53,748 bases of DNA from NCBI GenBank assembly GCA_002315915.1, contig DCIB01000017.1, forward strand, positions 1 to 53,748, written 5' to 3'. The notes beneath the pieces were generated by a model that saw nothing but the letters and a program-made list of their open reading frames with translations, did not search any database and had not been told where the DNA came from. The stretch comes from Caryophanales bacterium UBA1737. Its GTDB lineage: Bacteria; Bacillota_I; Bacilli_A; ML615J-28; CAG-313. Of the stretch, positions 34,658 to 43,308 are shown piece after piece; position 1 is the first letter of the stretch, and each line of letters opens with the position of its first letter. The position numbers and the translations under genes are program-made.

Positions 34658-35167
34658 TTAATTAAAATATCCTTCTTCTATAAGTAATTCTAAAACCTTT
34701 TTTTCTCTTTGTATCATTAATAACGATTTAGGACCATAATTATCTTTAGAATTACATTCTATTGCAATAACTGGATCAACGTACTCTAATGTAAATAATT
34801 CTTCATCTTCATATTTATCTAAATTTTGATTAACTATATTATTATCTACACTACATAAATAATAATAATTATCCTGAACTAAATATGAATCATTTATTTT
34901 TTCGATACGTTTTACTAATCCATATTCTTTAATAGATGAAATAATTATATTTAATCCAGCTTCTTCTTGTGTTTCTCTTATTAACGCATCAATATTAGAT
35001 TCTTCATCTTCAATTCCACCACCTGGAAATTTATAATAATCATACTTTAATGAATGTATTAAAGCTATATTTTTATCTTTGATAATAATACTTCTTGAAG
35101 ATGGACGAATAATTACATTATCTAATGAATTATATTTATCTAATCCTAAATTAAATAGAGTTCTCAT
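34658..35167 (-). CDS. NUDIX hydrolase
   Basis: A 169-residue protein. The Nudix box is G-x5-E-x7-RET-x-EE-xG, from GGGIEDEESNIDALIRETQE near residue 47. NUDIX proteins hydrolyse nucleoside diphosphates linked to other groups. The substrate is unknown. It precedes PAP2 by one base, so they are coupled. Confidence 0.92.
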   Translation of the reverse strand: MRTLFNLGLDKYNSLDNVIIRPSSRSIIIKDKNIALIHSLKYDYYKFPGGGIEDEESNIDALIRETQEEAGLNIIISSIKEYGLVKRIEKINDSYLVQDNYYYLCSVDNNIVNQNLDKYEDEELFTLEYVDPVIAIECNSKDNYGPKSLLMIQREKKVLELLIEEGYFN

Positions 35168-35227
35168 TAATTACTAATTCCTTAAATTATTTATATTTTA
35201 ACAAATAAGCTTCTTTTTTTCTATAAA

Positions 35228-35255
35228 ACAACCGAGATTATAAAATCTCGGTTGT
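35228..35255 (-). terminator. Terminator of SIS-GDPD unit
   Basis: A perfect 12-bp stem (35228-35239 with 35244-35255) with ATAA loop, just after the GDPD stop. TTTTATAG follows on the minus strand. Confidence 0.85.
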
Positions 35256-35257
35256 AA

Positions 35258-35992
35258 TTATTTAATATCTTTAGGATCATATCCTTCAAAAATATAATTA
35301 TCATAATATCCTTTAGTTATTTCTAATTTTTTTGGATCTCTTACAGTCCACATAACTACAGGCATTCTTTTTTTGATTCTTAATATTTGAGGTCTTTTTA
35401 TATCATCCACATCATATGCTAGAAAATCAGAATGATTATAATTTATCCATACTAAATATCGTAATAATACTTTACATATAGGATTAACATCATCTCCATC
35501 AAATGTACAAGATAATTGGCCTCTTATAATTTCTGGAGCATGTTTATAAAAATATCTTACAATAAATGGATTAAATGATTCCATAATATAACGGCCTTTA
35601 TAATTACGTAGAGCTTCTATTATTAAATCTTCCATCTTTCCAATATTTTTATGGTGTTTTACTTCAATTAATAATGGGATTTGATCATTGACTAAATCTA
35701 ATACTTCTTTAAAAGTAGGTATACTATATTTTGTACCATTAACTTTTAAATCTTTTATTTCGCTCCAAGATTTTTCTCTAATATCGCCTTTTACACCGCA
35801 TAAACGCATCATATCATAATCATGAAATACTACTAACACTCCATCAGTAGTCATTTGAACATCTAGTTCACATCCATATCCATGATATATTGCATTTTGA
35901 AATGCTCCAAGAGTATTTTCTGGAAATTCTTTATTAAACATGCCTCGATGAGAAAGTGGTTCTTTTACAAGCCAAGTATCATATAAATTCAT
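35258..35992 (-). CDS. Glycerophosphodiester phosphodiesterase
   Basis: A 244-residue GDPD (UgpQ-like) enzyme that releases glycerol 3-phosphate from glycerophosphodiesters. Active-site motifs: LSHRGMFNKEFPENT (HRG near residue 15), CELDVQMTTDGVLVVFHD, and IPLLIEVKHH. No signal peptide, so it is cytoplasmic. It follows the SIS gene by 13 bases, so both belong to one transcript. Confidence 0.93.
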   Translation of the reverse strand: MNLYDTWLVKEPLSHRGMFNKEFPENTLGAFQNAIYHGYGCELDVQMTTDGVLVVFHDYDMMRLCGVKGDIREKSWSEIKDLKVNGTKYSIPTFKEVLDLVNDQIPLLIEVKHHKNIGKMEDLIIEALRNYKGRYIMESFNPFIVRYFYKHAPEIIRGQLSCTFDGDDVNPICKVLLRYLVWINYNHSDFLAYDVDDIKRPQILRIKKRMPVVMWTVRDPKKLEITKGYYDNYIFEGYDPKDIK

Positions 35993-36005
35993 AATTATTA
36001 TTCCT

Positions 36006-36989
36006 TTAAATTGTTTTAGTATATTTATTTAAATTCCTAGATAAATCCGGATTAGTACCTAATTTTTCAGTTATCAAACATGATAATAATTGTATAGTAA
36101 AGATACATGAATATTTATAAGTACTAACATCAATGTTTTTAATGCAATTTTTAATAGAATATATGTGTCCATTATTTAAATTAACTTTATTAATTAATTC
36201 GTTTACATCATCTTTTACTTCATCAACTGGTTCTATTACTAACATATGAAAAGAATCATCAACTAATGCAAAAGGTCCATGCATAAAATCACTAGATGCA
36301 AAACTATTTGCATTAATAAAACAAGTTTCTTGTAATTTGCAACATGTTTCTTGTGCTACTCCTAATAATTCTCCTCTTGTAATTACAAATAAATTTTTAA
36401 TTTTAGATATAGATGATGCTAAATCATCTAATTTATTCATATCAATATTTTTTATTAAACTTCCAAGATTATTAAATATAGATAAATCTTTATCTAATAT
36501 TGAATATGCAAGCATATCTAAAACTAATACTTCTGAAGTAAAAGATTTTGTTGCTGCCATTGCATGTTCTTTATTTACTTTTAAATATAAAGAATATACA
36601 CATATTTCATTTAAAGGTGTATTTTCATCATTAGTAATAGCAATAGTTTTAGCTCCTATTTCTTTTGCTTTAGACATTACTATTCTTAAATCAGCCCCTT
36701 GTCCGCCTTGGCTTACTGCAATATATAATGTATCTTTAGATAAACTGCCATTATATTTTGTAATAGTTGATGGGTATACAAATGAAACTCTAATATTAGA
36801 ATTAGATTCTAATATATACTTAAATGAAGTAGTAGCATTTCGTGATGATCCTCTTGCTACTATTTCAATATGATTAATTTTTAATTCCTTTATCATATTA
36901 GATAATAATTTAACTTTATCTAAATTTTCATTAAAAGTGTAATTTAATAATATCTCTTGTGAATAAATTTCTTTTTTCATTATTGACAT
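36006..36989 (-). CDS. SIS domain sugar isomerase/deaminase-like protein
   Basis: A 327-residue protein with two SIS domains, as in the isomerase half of GlmS or in AgaS-type enzymes. SIS1 has ARGSSRNAT near 44 and VSQGGQGAD near 92. SIS2 has ANSFASSDFMHGPFAL near 231-246, the GlmS-like family signature. There is no glutaminase domain. It probably acts on an amino- or keto-sugar phosphate, but the substrate is unknown. The promoter is divergent from the amidohydrolase and carries the palindromic operator. Confidence 0.85.
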   Translation of the reverse strand: MSIMKKEIYSQEILLNYTFNENLDKVKLLSNMIKELKINHIEIVARGSSRNATTSFKYILESNSNIRVSFVYPSTITKYNGSLSKDTLYIAVSQGGQGADLRIVMSKAKEIGAKTIAITNDENTPLNEICVYSLYLKVNKEHAMAATKSFTSEVLVLDMLAYSILDKDLSIFNNLGSLIKNIDMNKLDDLASSISKIKNLFVITRGELLGVAQETCCKLQETCFINANSFASSDFMHGPFALVDDSFHMLVIEPVDEVKDDVNELINKVNLNNGHIYSIKNCIKNIDVSTYKYSCIFTIQLLSCLITEKLGTNPDLSRNLNKYTKTI

Positions 36990-37009
36990 ATATGTTCACT
37001 CTTTCTTAT

Positions 37010-37022
37010 AGAACATTGTTCT
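37010..37022. promoter_or_regulatory. Palindromic operator, SIS side
   Basis: AGAACATTGTTCT, identical to the copy at 37112-37124. It lies at about +1 to +14 of the SIS promoter. A repressor bound here would block transcription start. Confidence 0.75.
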
Positions 37023-37029
37023 TTTTTAT

Positions 37030-37057
37030 ATTTTAACACACTGTATATAAGAATCAA
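37030..37057 (-). promoter_or_regulatory. Promoter of SIS-GDPD
   Basis: TTGATT (plus-strand 37052-37057) and TAAAAT (37030-37035), 16 bases apart. Confidence 0.75.
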
Positions 37058-37072
37058 ATATTTTATATATAT

Positions 37073-37101
37073 TTGAAATAATAACAATTATTTGATAAAA
37101 T
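37073..37101 (+). promoter_or_regulatory. Promoter of amidohydrolase-transporter unit
   Basis: TTGAAA (37073-37078) and TAAAAT (37096-37101), 17 bases apart. Confidence 0.8.
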
Positions 37102-37110
37102 TATAGTGAT

Positions 37111-37125
37111 GAGAACATTGTTCTC
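37111..37125. promoter_or_regulatory. Palindromic operator, amidohydrolase side
   Basis: GAGAACATTGTTCTC, a perfect 15-base palindrome with a single central base, overlapping the predicted transcription start. Its 13-base core repeats at 37010-37022. Confidence 0.78.
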
Positions 37126-37139
37126 TTTTAAGGAGTAAT

Positions 37140-38246
37140 ATGAAAATATTAGATTGTCATGTGCATTATGCTATGCCTATTGCTCCAGAAGAAATAATAT
37201 CTTTAATGGATGATACTAAAACTGATTATTTTAATGTTGTGTTAGTACCTGAACGCCAAAGAATTAGTTCTATATGTGATGCAATGGTTTTAAAAGCTAA
37301 ATCTATGAATAGATGTAGTGTTTATTCTTCTTTAGATGTTAGTAAATACTTTATTAATAGTAAAAATCTTGGTAAAGCATTTGCTAAATATACTAAATAT
37401 CTATTAAAAATGGGTGCAGATGGTATTAAGCTTATTGAAGGTAAACCAAATATGCGAAAACTACTTCCTATTCCAGATTTTGATAACATGGTATGGGATC
37501 CATTCTTTGAATATTTAGAAACTAATCAAATTCCAGTATTATGGCATGTAAATGATCCAGAAGAATTCTGGGATAAAGACAAAATTCCTTCTTGGGCATC
37601 AAGTCAGGGATGGTATTATGATGAATCATTTATAAATAATGAAGAACAGTATCGACAAATAGGTAAAGTATTAGAAAGACACCCAAATATTAAAATTATA
37701 TTTGCACATTTCTTCTTCATGTCTAATCAATTATCAAGATTACAATCCATATTAGATAAATATCCTAATATTATGATTGATTTGACTCCGGGTATTGAAA
37801 TGTATATTAATTTTTCTAATAATATAATAGAAGCAAAAAATTTCTTTATAAAAAATCAAGATAGAATTATATATGGTACTGATATCGGTGCTAGAGCGGT
37901 ATTAGGCTCATCAATCATTAATAAAAAAGAATGTATTGATCGTTCTATAATAGTTAGAACATTCCTTGAAAAAGATAAAGTAGAAGTAAAAGCAGATGGT
38001 AATTTCTTAATTGGAATGAAAGATTTTACTTTAAATGGACTTTCTTTAGATAAAGATATATTACAAAAAATATATTGTAATAACTTTATTAATTTTAGTG
38101 GTCATATAAGAAAAATTAATAATCATTTAGTTATTAAAGAAGCTAAAAGGCTAAAGAAAACTATAACTATTATGTCAATCTTTGATAAAAAGGTTAAAAA
38201 AGATTTTACTTATTTAAATGAAGCAATTAAATTTTTTAATAAATAG
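37140..38246 (+). CDS. Amidohydrolase family protein (metal-dependent TIM-barrel hydrolase)
   Basis: A 368-residue amidohydrolase_2-type enzyme. The metal ligands are in DCHVHY (HxH, residues 6-8), a Lys in GADGIKLIEG near 100, VLWHVNDPEEF, the later FAHFFFM, and the final Asp in YGTDIGAR. Substrate unknown. It is the first gene of an operon with a GPH transporter, and its start has AAGGAG upstream. Confidence 0.85.
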   Translation: MKILDCHVHYAMPIAPEEIISLMDDTKTDYFNVVLVPERQRISSICDAMVLKAKSMNRCSVYSSLDVSKYFINSKNLGKAFAKYTKYLLKMGADGIKLIEGKPNMRKLLPIPDFDNMVWDPFFEYLETNQIPVLWHVNDPEEFWDKDKIPSWASSQGWYYDESFINNEEQYRQIGKVLERHPNIKIIFAHFFFMSNQLSRLQSILDKYPNIMIDLTPGIEMYINFSNNIIEAKNFFIKNQDRIIYGTDIGARAVLGSSIINKKECIDRSIIVRTFLEKDKVEVKADGNFLIGMKDFTLNGLSLDKDILQKIYCNNFINFSGHIRKINNHLVIKEAKRLKKTITIMSIFDKKVKKDFTYLNEAIKFFNK

Positions 38247-38260
38247 ATAAAGGAGTAAAA

Positions 38261-39664
38261 ATGAAAAAATTATCTAGAAAACAACTTCCATTGTATGCGT
38301 TATCTGGATTTGGTTTGAATTTGCTTAATACAATTCTTACAATCTATCTAGTAGATGCATTACAAACAACAAACATTGACCCAGCTAACTGGGCTAAATG
38401 GACATTTGCTGAGAAAACTATTGTTTATGTATTAGTATTCAGTATTTTAAAATTCTTAGCTCAATTAATTGATGGAATTATTGATATTCCATTTGCAGCA
38501 TTAACAGATAGATTAAAATCTAAATGGGGTAAGCGTCGTCCAGTAATCTTTGTAGGTGCTATTCTTACAATGATTTTCTATGTACTTGCATGTTTCCCTA
38601 TTGCAACAGAAGAATATTCTGTTCTTAATGCAATATATTATGGTTTTGTATTAATATTCTTCTATTCATCATATACATTAACATATGTTACATATTATGG
38701 AACATATTCAGAAGTATGTGAAAACGAAAAAGATCGTTTCTACATTTCAAACTGGAAAGCATTTATTGATACAGTTCAATATGCACTTGCTTATGCATTA
38801 ATACCACTTGTAATTAATTCGATGCCTGGTGGTATTGGATTAAAAGAAGTAGCATTATGGATGACACCACTTGGTTTATTAATGTTTGTTTCAGTATTCA
38901 TGATTAAAGAACGTTCTACATTACCTGAAGATGTAAAAGCTTGGAAAGAAGCACATCCAGATGAAGTAGAAGATAATGTTGATGATGATGTACCTATTAA
39001 AGAAAGTATTATTTATACAGCAAAGAATAAAGCATTTGTAAGATGGTTAATCTTACTTGCAGTATTCTTCTTCGGATTACAAATGTTCTTATCAGGACAA
39101 AATGTACTTTGTCTTGGTGCTATGAAGTTAAATGGTGGCGAAATGGCGATTATTAACTCTGCCGCATTTGGTCCTGTTCCTCTAATGATTTGGATTTATC
39201 GTAAGATAATGAAGAAAAAAGGTTTCCGTTTTGCTTTCCAATGTGCTCTAGCTTCATTTGCTCTTGCAATGATTACATTCTCAGTAGCATATGAACCATG
39301 GATTGCATCTAAAACAATTAGAATTGTTATTGGTGCGATTGGTGGTACAATTGGATCATTTGGTATCGGTGCATTTTTCTCTGCTCCATATTTAGTTCCA
39401 GCACAAGCTGCAGCTGAAGATTTAGCAGCAACAGGAAAAAGTCATCCTTCAATGTATTTTGCAGTACAAGGTTTAGCAACAGCAGCAGCTGGTGCTTTAA
39501 GTACTGGTTTAATTTGGCCTAATCTTCGTGAAGTAGTAACAACTGCTGAACCATATCTTGGTGGCCATTTAATGACATACATTGTAGCAGTAACTTCTAT
39601 TATTGCAATATTTGTTGCATTTGCTTTACCTAAATCATATGATGAACTAGGAAAAGAAAATTAA
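38261..39664 (+). CDS. GPH family sugar transporter (MFS_2)
   Basis: A 467-residue protein with 12 predicted helices. The GPH signature is AALTDRLKSKWGKRRPVIF, with DGIIDIPF in an earlier helix. The large central loop (DVKAWKEAHPDEVEDN) is acidic. Such cation-symporters import glycosides, pentosides or hexuronides. Here it probably feeds the amidohydrolase and SIS enzymes. It follows the amidohydrolase by 14 bases. Confidence 0.9.
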   Translation: MKKLSRKQLPLYALSGFGLNLLNTILTIYLVDALQTTNIDPANWAKWTFAEKTIVYVLVFSILKFLAQLIDGIIDIPFAALTDRLKSKWGKRRPVIFVGAILTMIFYVLACFPIATEEYSVLNAIYYGFVLIFFYSSYTLTYVTYYGTYSEVCENEKDRFYISNWKAFIDTVQYALAYALIPLVINSMPGGIGLKEVALWMTPLGLLMFVSVFMIKERSTLPEDVKAWKEAHPDEVEDNVDDDVPIKESIIYTAKNKAFVRWLILLAVFFFGLQMFLSGQNVLCLGAMKLNGGEMAIINSAAFGPVPLMIWIYRKIMKKKGFRFAFQCALASFALAMITFSVAYEPWIASKTIRIVIGAIGGTIGSFGIGAFFSAPYLVPAQAAAEDLAATGKSHPSMYFAVQGLATAAAGALSTGLIWPNLREVVTTAEPYLGGHLMTYIVAVTSIIAIFVAFALPKSYDELGKEN

Positions 39665-39674
39665 TAATAACGAA

Positions 39675-39704
39675 AAAACAAGATGTCTTATGACATCTTG
39701 TTTT
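39675..39704 (+). terminator. Terminator after GPH transporter
   Basis: A 13-bp perfect stem (39675-39687 with 39692-39704) with a TTAT loop, followed by TTTTCTTTA. Confidence 0.88.
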
Positions 39705-39718
39705 CTTTATGTTATAAT
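39690..39718 (+). promoter_or_regulatory. tetR promoter overlapping the upstream terminator
   Basis: ATGACA (39690-39695) and TATAAT (39713-39718), 17 bases apart. The -35 lies in the right arm of the terminator hairpin. Transcription should start near 39725, which leaves a short 5' end. Confidence 0.65.
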
Positions 39719-39736
39719 ACCTAATAGGTGATTATT

Positions 39737-40306
39737 ATGCAATATACAAAAAATTCTGTTAGAGAAAGAATATTAAATGTAGGATTAGAAGAATTTGAAA
39801 CAAAAGGTTTTGAAAATACTTCTATGCGAGATATTGTATCTAAAGCAAATAGTAGTTTAGGAAATGTTTATCGTTATTTTAAAAATAAAGAAGATTTATA
39901 TAACGCAATTGTTCAGCCATTAATTGATGATTGCTTAAAAAATACTGATAAATTCATCCTAGATCCCAAAGAATTTGATATGATATCAATACAAATGGTA
40001 TCTTTCTTTGAGTCTAATGTTAGAATATTTAACATATTATTTCTAGGTTCATATAATAAATATAATGATTTTATAATTAGTTTTTCTAATATATTTGCAA
40101 ACAAAATAAAAAATTATGTTGATAAAAAGATAAACAACTATACTTTAGTAAATAATAATATTTTTCATATATTAGCTAATTCATTTATTAATGGTATAAA
40201 AACAATAATGGAAAACTATACTACTAAAGATGAAGCAATATCTGAGATAAAAGAATTATTACAAATTATGTTTTTAGATATTGAAAACAAAATATATATT
40301 AAATAA
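39737..40306 (+). CDS. TetR family transcriptional regulator
   Basis: A 189-residue TetR-type repressor. The N-terminal HTH is RERILNVGLEEFETKGFENT then SMRDIVSKANSSLGNVYRYF (about residues 9-48). The ligand-binding half is divergent, as usual. I start it at the ATG at 39737 because AGGTG lies before it; a GTG at 39728 is part of that site. It probably controls the divergent SIS/amidohydrolase promoters with the twin operators, but its own promoter lacks the palindrome. Confidence 0.9.
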   Translation: MQYTKNSVRERILNVGLEEFETKGFENTSMRDIVSKANSSLGNVYRYFKNKEDLYNAIVQPLIDDCLKNTDKFILDPKEFDMISIQMVSFFESNVRIFNILFLGSYNKYNDFIISFSNIFANKIKNYVDKKINNYTLVNNNIFHILANSFINGIKTIMENYTTKDEAISEIKELLQIMFLDIENKIYIK

Positions 40307-40307
40307 C

Positions 40308-40341
40308 AATAATCCAGTTTTTTTAAAAAAACTGGATTATT
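40308..40341. terminator. Bidirectional terminator between tetR and alkD-like gene
   Basis: A 17-bp inverted repeat (40308-40324 with 40325-40341), including A/T runs. Confidence 0.88.
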
Positions 40342-41014
40342 TTCTTAATGTCCTTAAATATTGTTTTTTATCATCTGATATTCTATATGATTCAATAGCT
40401 TTTTGAATAGATTTATTATGTACCCATTTATCTAAAATACCATTTTCAATAATTTTAATAGCCAAATCCCATTGTTTTATTAATGCAAAACTCATATACC
40501 ATGCTTGCATCATCTTTACATAATATTCATCATTATGAATATTAGTTACAATATTTAAATATTCTTCTTTAAAATTATCATCTAAATAAAAAGACATTAG
40601 CATTTCTATACCAAATCTTATAGTATAAGTTTTATTACTATTAGTCCATCTATATATTTCATTAATTAATTTATCAGTATTTTTCTTAAATGCTTTAGGA
40701 GATAATGTATCACATACTGCCCAATTATCTACATATGGTAAGAATTTATCAACATAGGATAATGCTTCTTCATAATTAGTTAATTTAGTTAATAATATAC
40801 TATGTAACATATTTTCATCATAATATTTATGTGGTAAATTATTTAGAAAATTAACTGATTCATTAGTTTTTGCAAATTCTTTAGCAAATTCTCTTAATAC
40901 AGGAACTCTTACTCCTATAAAACAATCAGAATTTAATCCTGGAGTTAATTTTTCTTGAAATAATGCATATTCTTTATCTTGCAATTTGGATAATTCTTCT
41001 ACTACATTAATCAT
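40337..41014 (-). CDS. AlkD-like DNA alkylation repair protein
   Basis: A 225-residue HEAT-like repeat protein of the COG4912 family. Its N-terminus holds PVLREFAKEF, and the DNWAVCDTLSPKAF and YYVKMMQAWYMSFALI helices are typical. AlkD-type glycosylases remove alkylated bases, but many homologues are untested. It overlaps the thioredoxin stop codon by one base, so expression is coupled. Confidence 0.9.
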   Translation of the reverse strand: MINVVEELSKLQDKEYALFQEKLTPGLNSDCFIGVRVPVLREFAKEFAKTNESVNFLNNLPHKYYDENMLHSILLTKLTNYEEALSYVDKFLPYVDNWAVCDTLSPKAFKKNTDKLINEIYRWTNSNKTYTIRFGIEMLMSFYLDDNFKEEYLNIVTNIHNDEYYVKMMQAWYMSFALIKQWDLAIKIIENGILDKWVHNKSIQKAIESYRISDDKKQYLRTLRK

Positions 41015-41322
41015 TATTTAAATAAATCCAATACTTTTTCTTTACTCATATAGCCTAATGCTTGTTTATATACAGAACCATTTTTAAATATAAATAAAGC
41101 GGGAATGGATGAAACATTAAATTTTTCACATAAATCATATTCTTCATCGCAATTAACTTTACATATTTTAATATCTTCATGTTCATTAGCTATTTCTTCT
41201 AATATAGGAGATAACATCATACAAGGTCCACACCAATCAGCATAGAAATCAACTAATACAGGTATATTAGAATCTATTACTTCTTGTTTAAAATTATTAA
41301 TATTTACAATTACTTCTTTCAT
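41014..41322 (-). CDS. trxA: Thioredoxin
   Basis: A 102-residue thioredoxin with the active site WCGPC (C31, C34) and the cis-proline in SSIPALFIF. It reduces protein disulphides. The partner just upstream is an FTR-like protein, so the reductant may be ferredoxin rather than NADPH. AGGAG lies before the ATG. Confidence 0.96.
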   Translation of the reverse strand: MKEVIVNINNFKQEVIDSNIPVLVDFYADWCGPCMMLSPILEEIANEHEDIKICKVNCDEEYDLCEKFNVSSIPALFIFKNGSVYKQALGYMSKEKVLDLFK

Positions 41323-41334
41323 TTATATATTCTC

Positions 41335-41532
41335 CTATTTTTCTTTATAATATAACATACAGTGACAATATCCTTCAAAACTTGGATCTTTTATTTGTTC
41401 TCTAAATTCTTTACACATACAAATAAAATCAGGAGTTCTTTCTCTTCTACAAGGACAATATCCACCAGTTTTCTTTAATCCTTCTTTTATTTTATTAGCT
41501 ATAATTATATTATCGTTTTCTTTTATTCTCAT
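41335..41532 (-). CDS. Ferredoxin-thioredoxin reductase catalytic (beta) chain-like protein
   Basis: A 65-residue protein with six Cys in CPC (26-28), CMC (38-40) and CHC (56-58) pairs. In this family they bind a [4Fe-4S] cluster and form a redox disulphide. The spacing differs from the plant form but resembles stand-alone bacterial versions. I choose the ATG at 41532 over one at 41547 because GAGG lies 8 bases before it. No alpha (variable) chain is seen nearby. It precedes thioredoxin. Confidence 0.88.
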   Translation of the reverse strand: MRIKENDNIIIANKIKEGLKKTGGYCPCRRERTPDFICMCKEFREQIKDPSFEGYCHCMLYYKEK

Positions 41533-41744
41533 TAATATATACCTCATTAAATATTATACATTAATATAAACATGATATAAATAGTATAGAATAAAAATAA
41601 TATTCATTTTATAAGGCATCTATAATAATTGGTATTATATTGCTAAACCTTACATAAAATATATAAAAGGTTTTCTAATTAGATGAAGATTATTAGATAT
41701 TTTTATAAATGATGTTTTTTTAAAACAAATTTCAAATTCTGTTT

Positions 41745-42986
41745 TTACATATCCAAACTGTTCTTATTGAGTAAGAATTCAAAAATTCCAATAACTAAAA
41801 TACCTTCTTCTGTGATCCATGCTTTTTTGTTTTCTTTTACTATTATTATTTTTTTAAAATTATCATGTATGTTTAATAAAGGTTTTTCTTCTTGAATCGT
41901 TTTTTCACGAGTTGTAAGAGACAGTGATGATTGAATGTAATATTTCTTATTAAATTGATTACATACAAAATCAACTTCAATTTGCTTTTTTGCATCGCCT
42001 TCTCGAATAGATACAACACCTACATCTACATTATATCCTCGAACCAATAACTCATTATAAATAATATTTTCCATAATATGAGTTTCTTCTTGTTGTCTAA
42101 AGTTTAATATAGAATTTCTTAATCCAATATCAGAAAAATAGAACTTAAATGGTGATTGAATATATTTTTTACCTTTTATATCATACCTTTCAGATTTTTC
42201 AATCAAGAATGAATCTTCTAAATATTTCAAATAAGATGATAGTGTATTTATAGATAAATCTTTAACGCCATTACTATGAAATGTGTTTAATAATTTATTA
42301 GGATTAGTCAATGAACCAATTGATGAGGATAATACATTTAATAATGAATCCAAAATATCTGCTCTTTGAACATTGTTTCTTTCAACGATATCGCATATGT
42401 AAGTTTTTTCAAATAATTGTTTCAAATACTTAGATTTTTCACTCTCATTTTTAAATGCAGTTACTTTTGGCAATCCCCCATAAATACTATATTCTTCCCA
42501 AGCATCCTCTTTATCACCTTCAAATACTGAATAGTATTCTGAAAAAGTAAGAGGAAAAACTCTAATCTCATCACCACGGCCTCGAAACTCAGTAATAATA
42601 TCAGATGATAAAAATTTGGAATTGCTTCCAGTTACATAAATATCTAAATTTTTAATATGTAAAAAACCATTTAAAACTGATTCAAAATCATTAACTTTTT
42701 GAATTTCGTCAAATAATAGAAAATATTGATCATTATCAATGATTAAACTCCTTATGTATTCGTCTAAAACATCAGGATCTTGATATTTGGCATTTCTACG
42801 CTCATCAAAATCAATTTTAACGATATGGTTTTCATTTATTCCATTTGCTATTAAATATTCTTTAAAGATCGGATCAAGAAGAAATGATTTCCCACATCTT
42901 CTTATTCCGGTAATGATTTTTACAAGTCCATTATTTCGCTTATTTATTAGTTGATTAAGATAGATTTCTCTTTTAATAGTTTGCAT
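41745..42986 (-). CDS. DUF4143 AAA ATPase
   Basis: A 413-residue ATPase. Walker A is GIRRCGKSFLL near residue 29, Walker B is FLLFDEIQ near 93. The DUF4143 C-terminal half has the ISTLS-type region and RGYNVDVGVV. Members are widespread in anaerobes and of unknown function. I start at the ATG at 42986, after a GGGG site. No partner gene is seen. It is flanked by 212 and 322 bases without genes, possibly an acquired insert. Confidence 0.9.
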   Translation of the reverse strand: MQTIKREIYLNQLINKRNNGLVKIITGIRRCGKSFLLDPIFKEYLIANGINENHIVKIDFDERRNAKYQDPDVLDEYIRSLIIDNDQYFLLFDEIQKVNDFESVLNGFLHIKNLDIYVTGSNSKFLSSDIITEFRGRGDEIRVFPLTFSEYYSVFEGDKEDAWEEYSIYGGLPKVTAFKNESEKSKYLKQLFEKTYICDIVERNNVQRADILDSLLNVLSSSIGSLTNPNKLLNTFHSNGVKDLSINTLSSYLKYLEDSFLIEKSERYDIKGKKYIQSPFKFYFSDIGLRNSILNFRQQEETHIMENIIYNELLVRGYNVDVGVVSIREGDAKKQIEVDFVCNQFNKKYYIQSSLSLTTREKTIQEEKPLLNIHDNFKKIIIVKENKKAWITEEGILVIGIFEFLLNKNSLDM

Positions 42987-42992
42987 ATACAA

Positions 42993-43269
42993 TCCCCAAT
43001 TTATACATTTTATCTAGTTAACGTATTTAATTTCAATATTATTATACTAAATTTTATATAAAAAGTCAATCTGTTAGTGAATATTTTTTCCGTTTACGTA
43101 AATTTTATTCAAAATATAATATATGGTATCAACTTTTAAAAAACATGATACTTAAATATAGACTTATATTTCAAATGACAATAACTACATATTTTTATTT
43201 ATTGTTAACTATTTTATATATGTTAGTGTAATCAAAAAAATTTAGACCTGTTACATTTTCTATAAAAAT
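42993..43269. other. Intergenic gap without recognisable genes
   Basis: AT-rich DNA between the DUF4143 gene and the tRNA cluster. I see no reading frame, hairpin or repeat worth naming up to the tRNA terminator. Confidence 0.5.
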
Positions 43270-43297
43270 AAGGTTTAATACGCTAGTATTAAACCTT
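43270..43297 (-). terminator. Terminator of tRNA cluster 1
   Basis: A perfect 12-bp stem (43270-43281 with 43286-43297, loop GCTA), followed on the minus strand by TATTTTTAT. Confidence 0.9.
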
Positions 43298-43308
43298 TAC
43301 TTTCAAAA

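Noticed and set aside
36337..36873. A 178-codon plus-strand frame inside the SIS gene
   Set aside because: It is a shadow of the SIS gene, which has clear family motifs.
37010..37125. Reading the palindrome as a LexA/SOS box
   Set aside because: The Firmicutes SOS box spaces GAAC and GTTC by four bases; here the spacing is three, and no SOS gene follows.
41548..41744. A hidden gene between the FTR-like and DUF4143 genes
   Set aside because: Stops occur in all frames and no start with a ribosome site is present.
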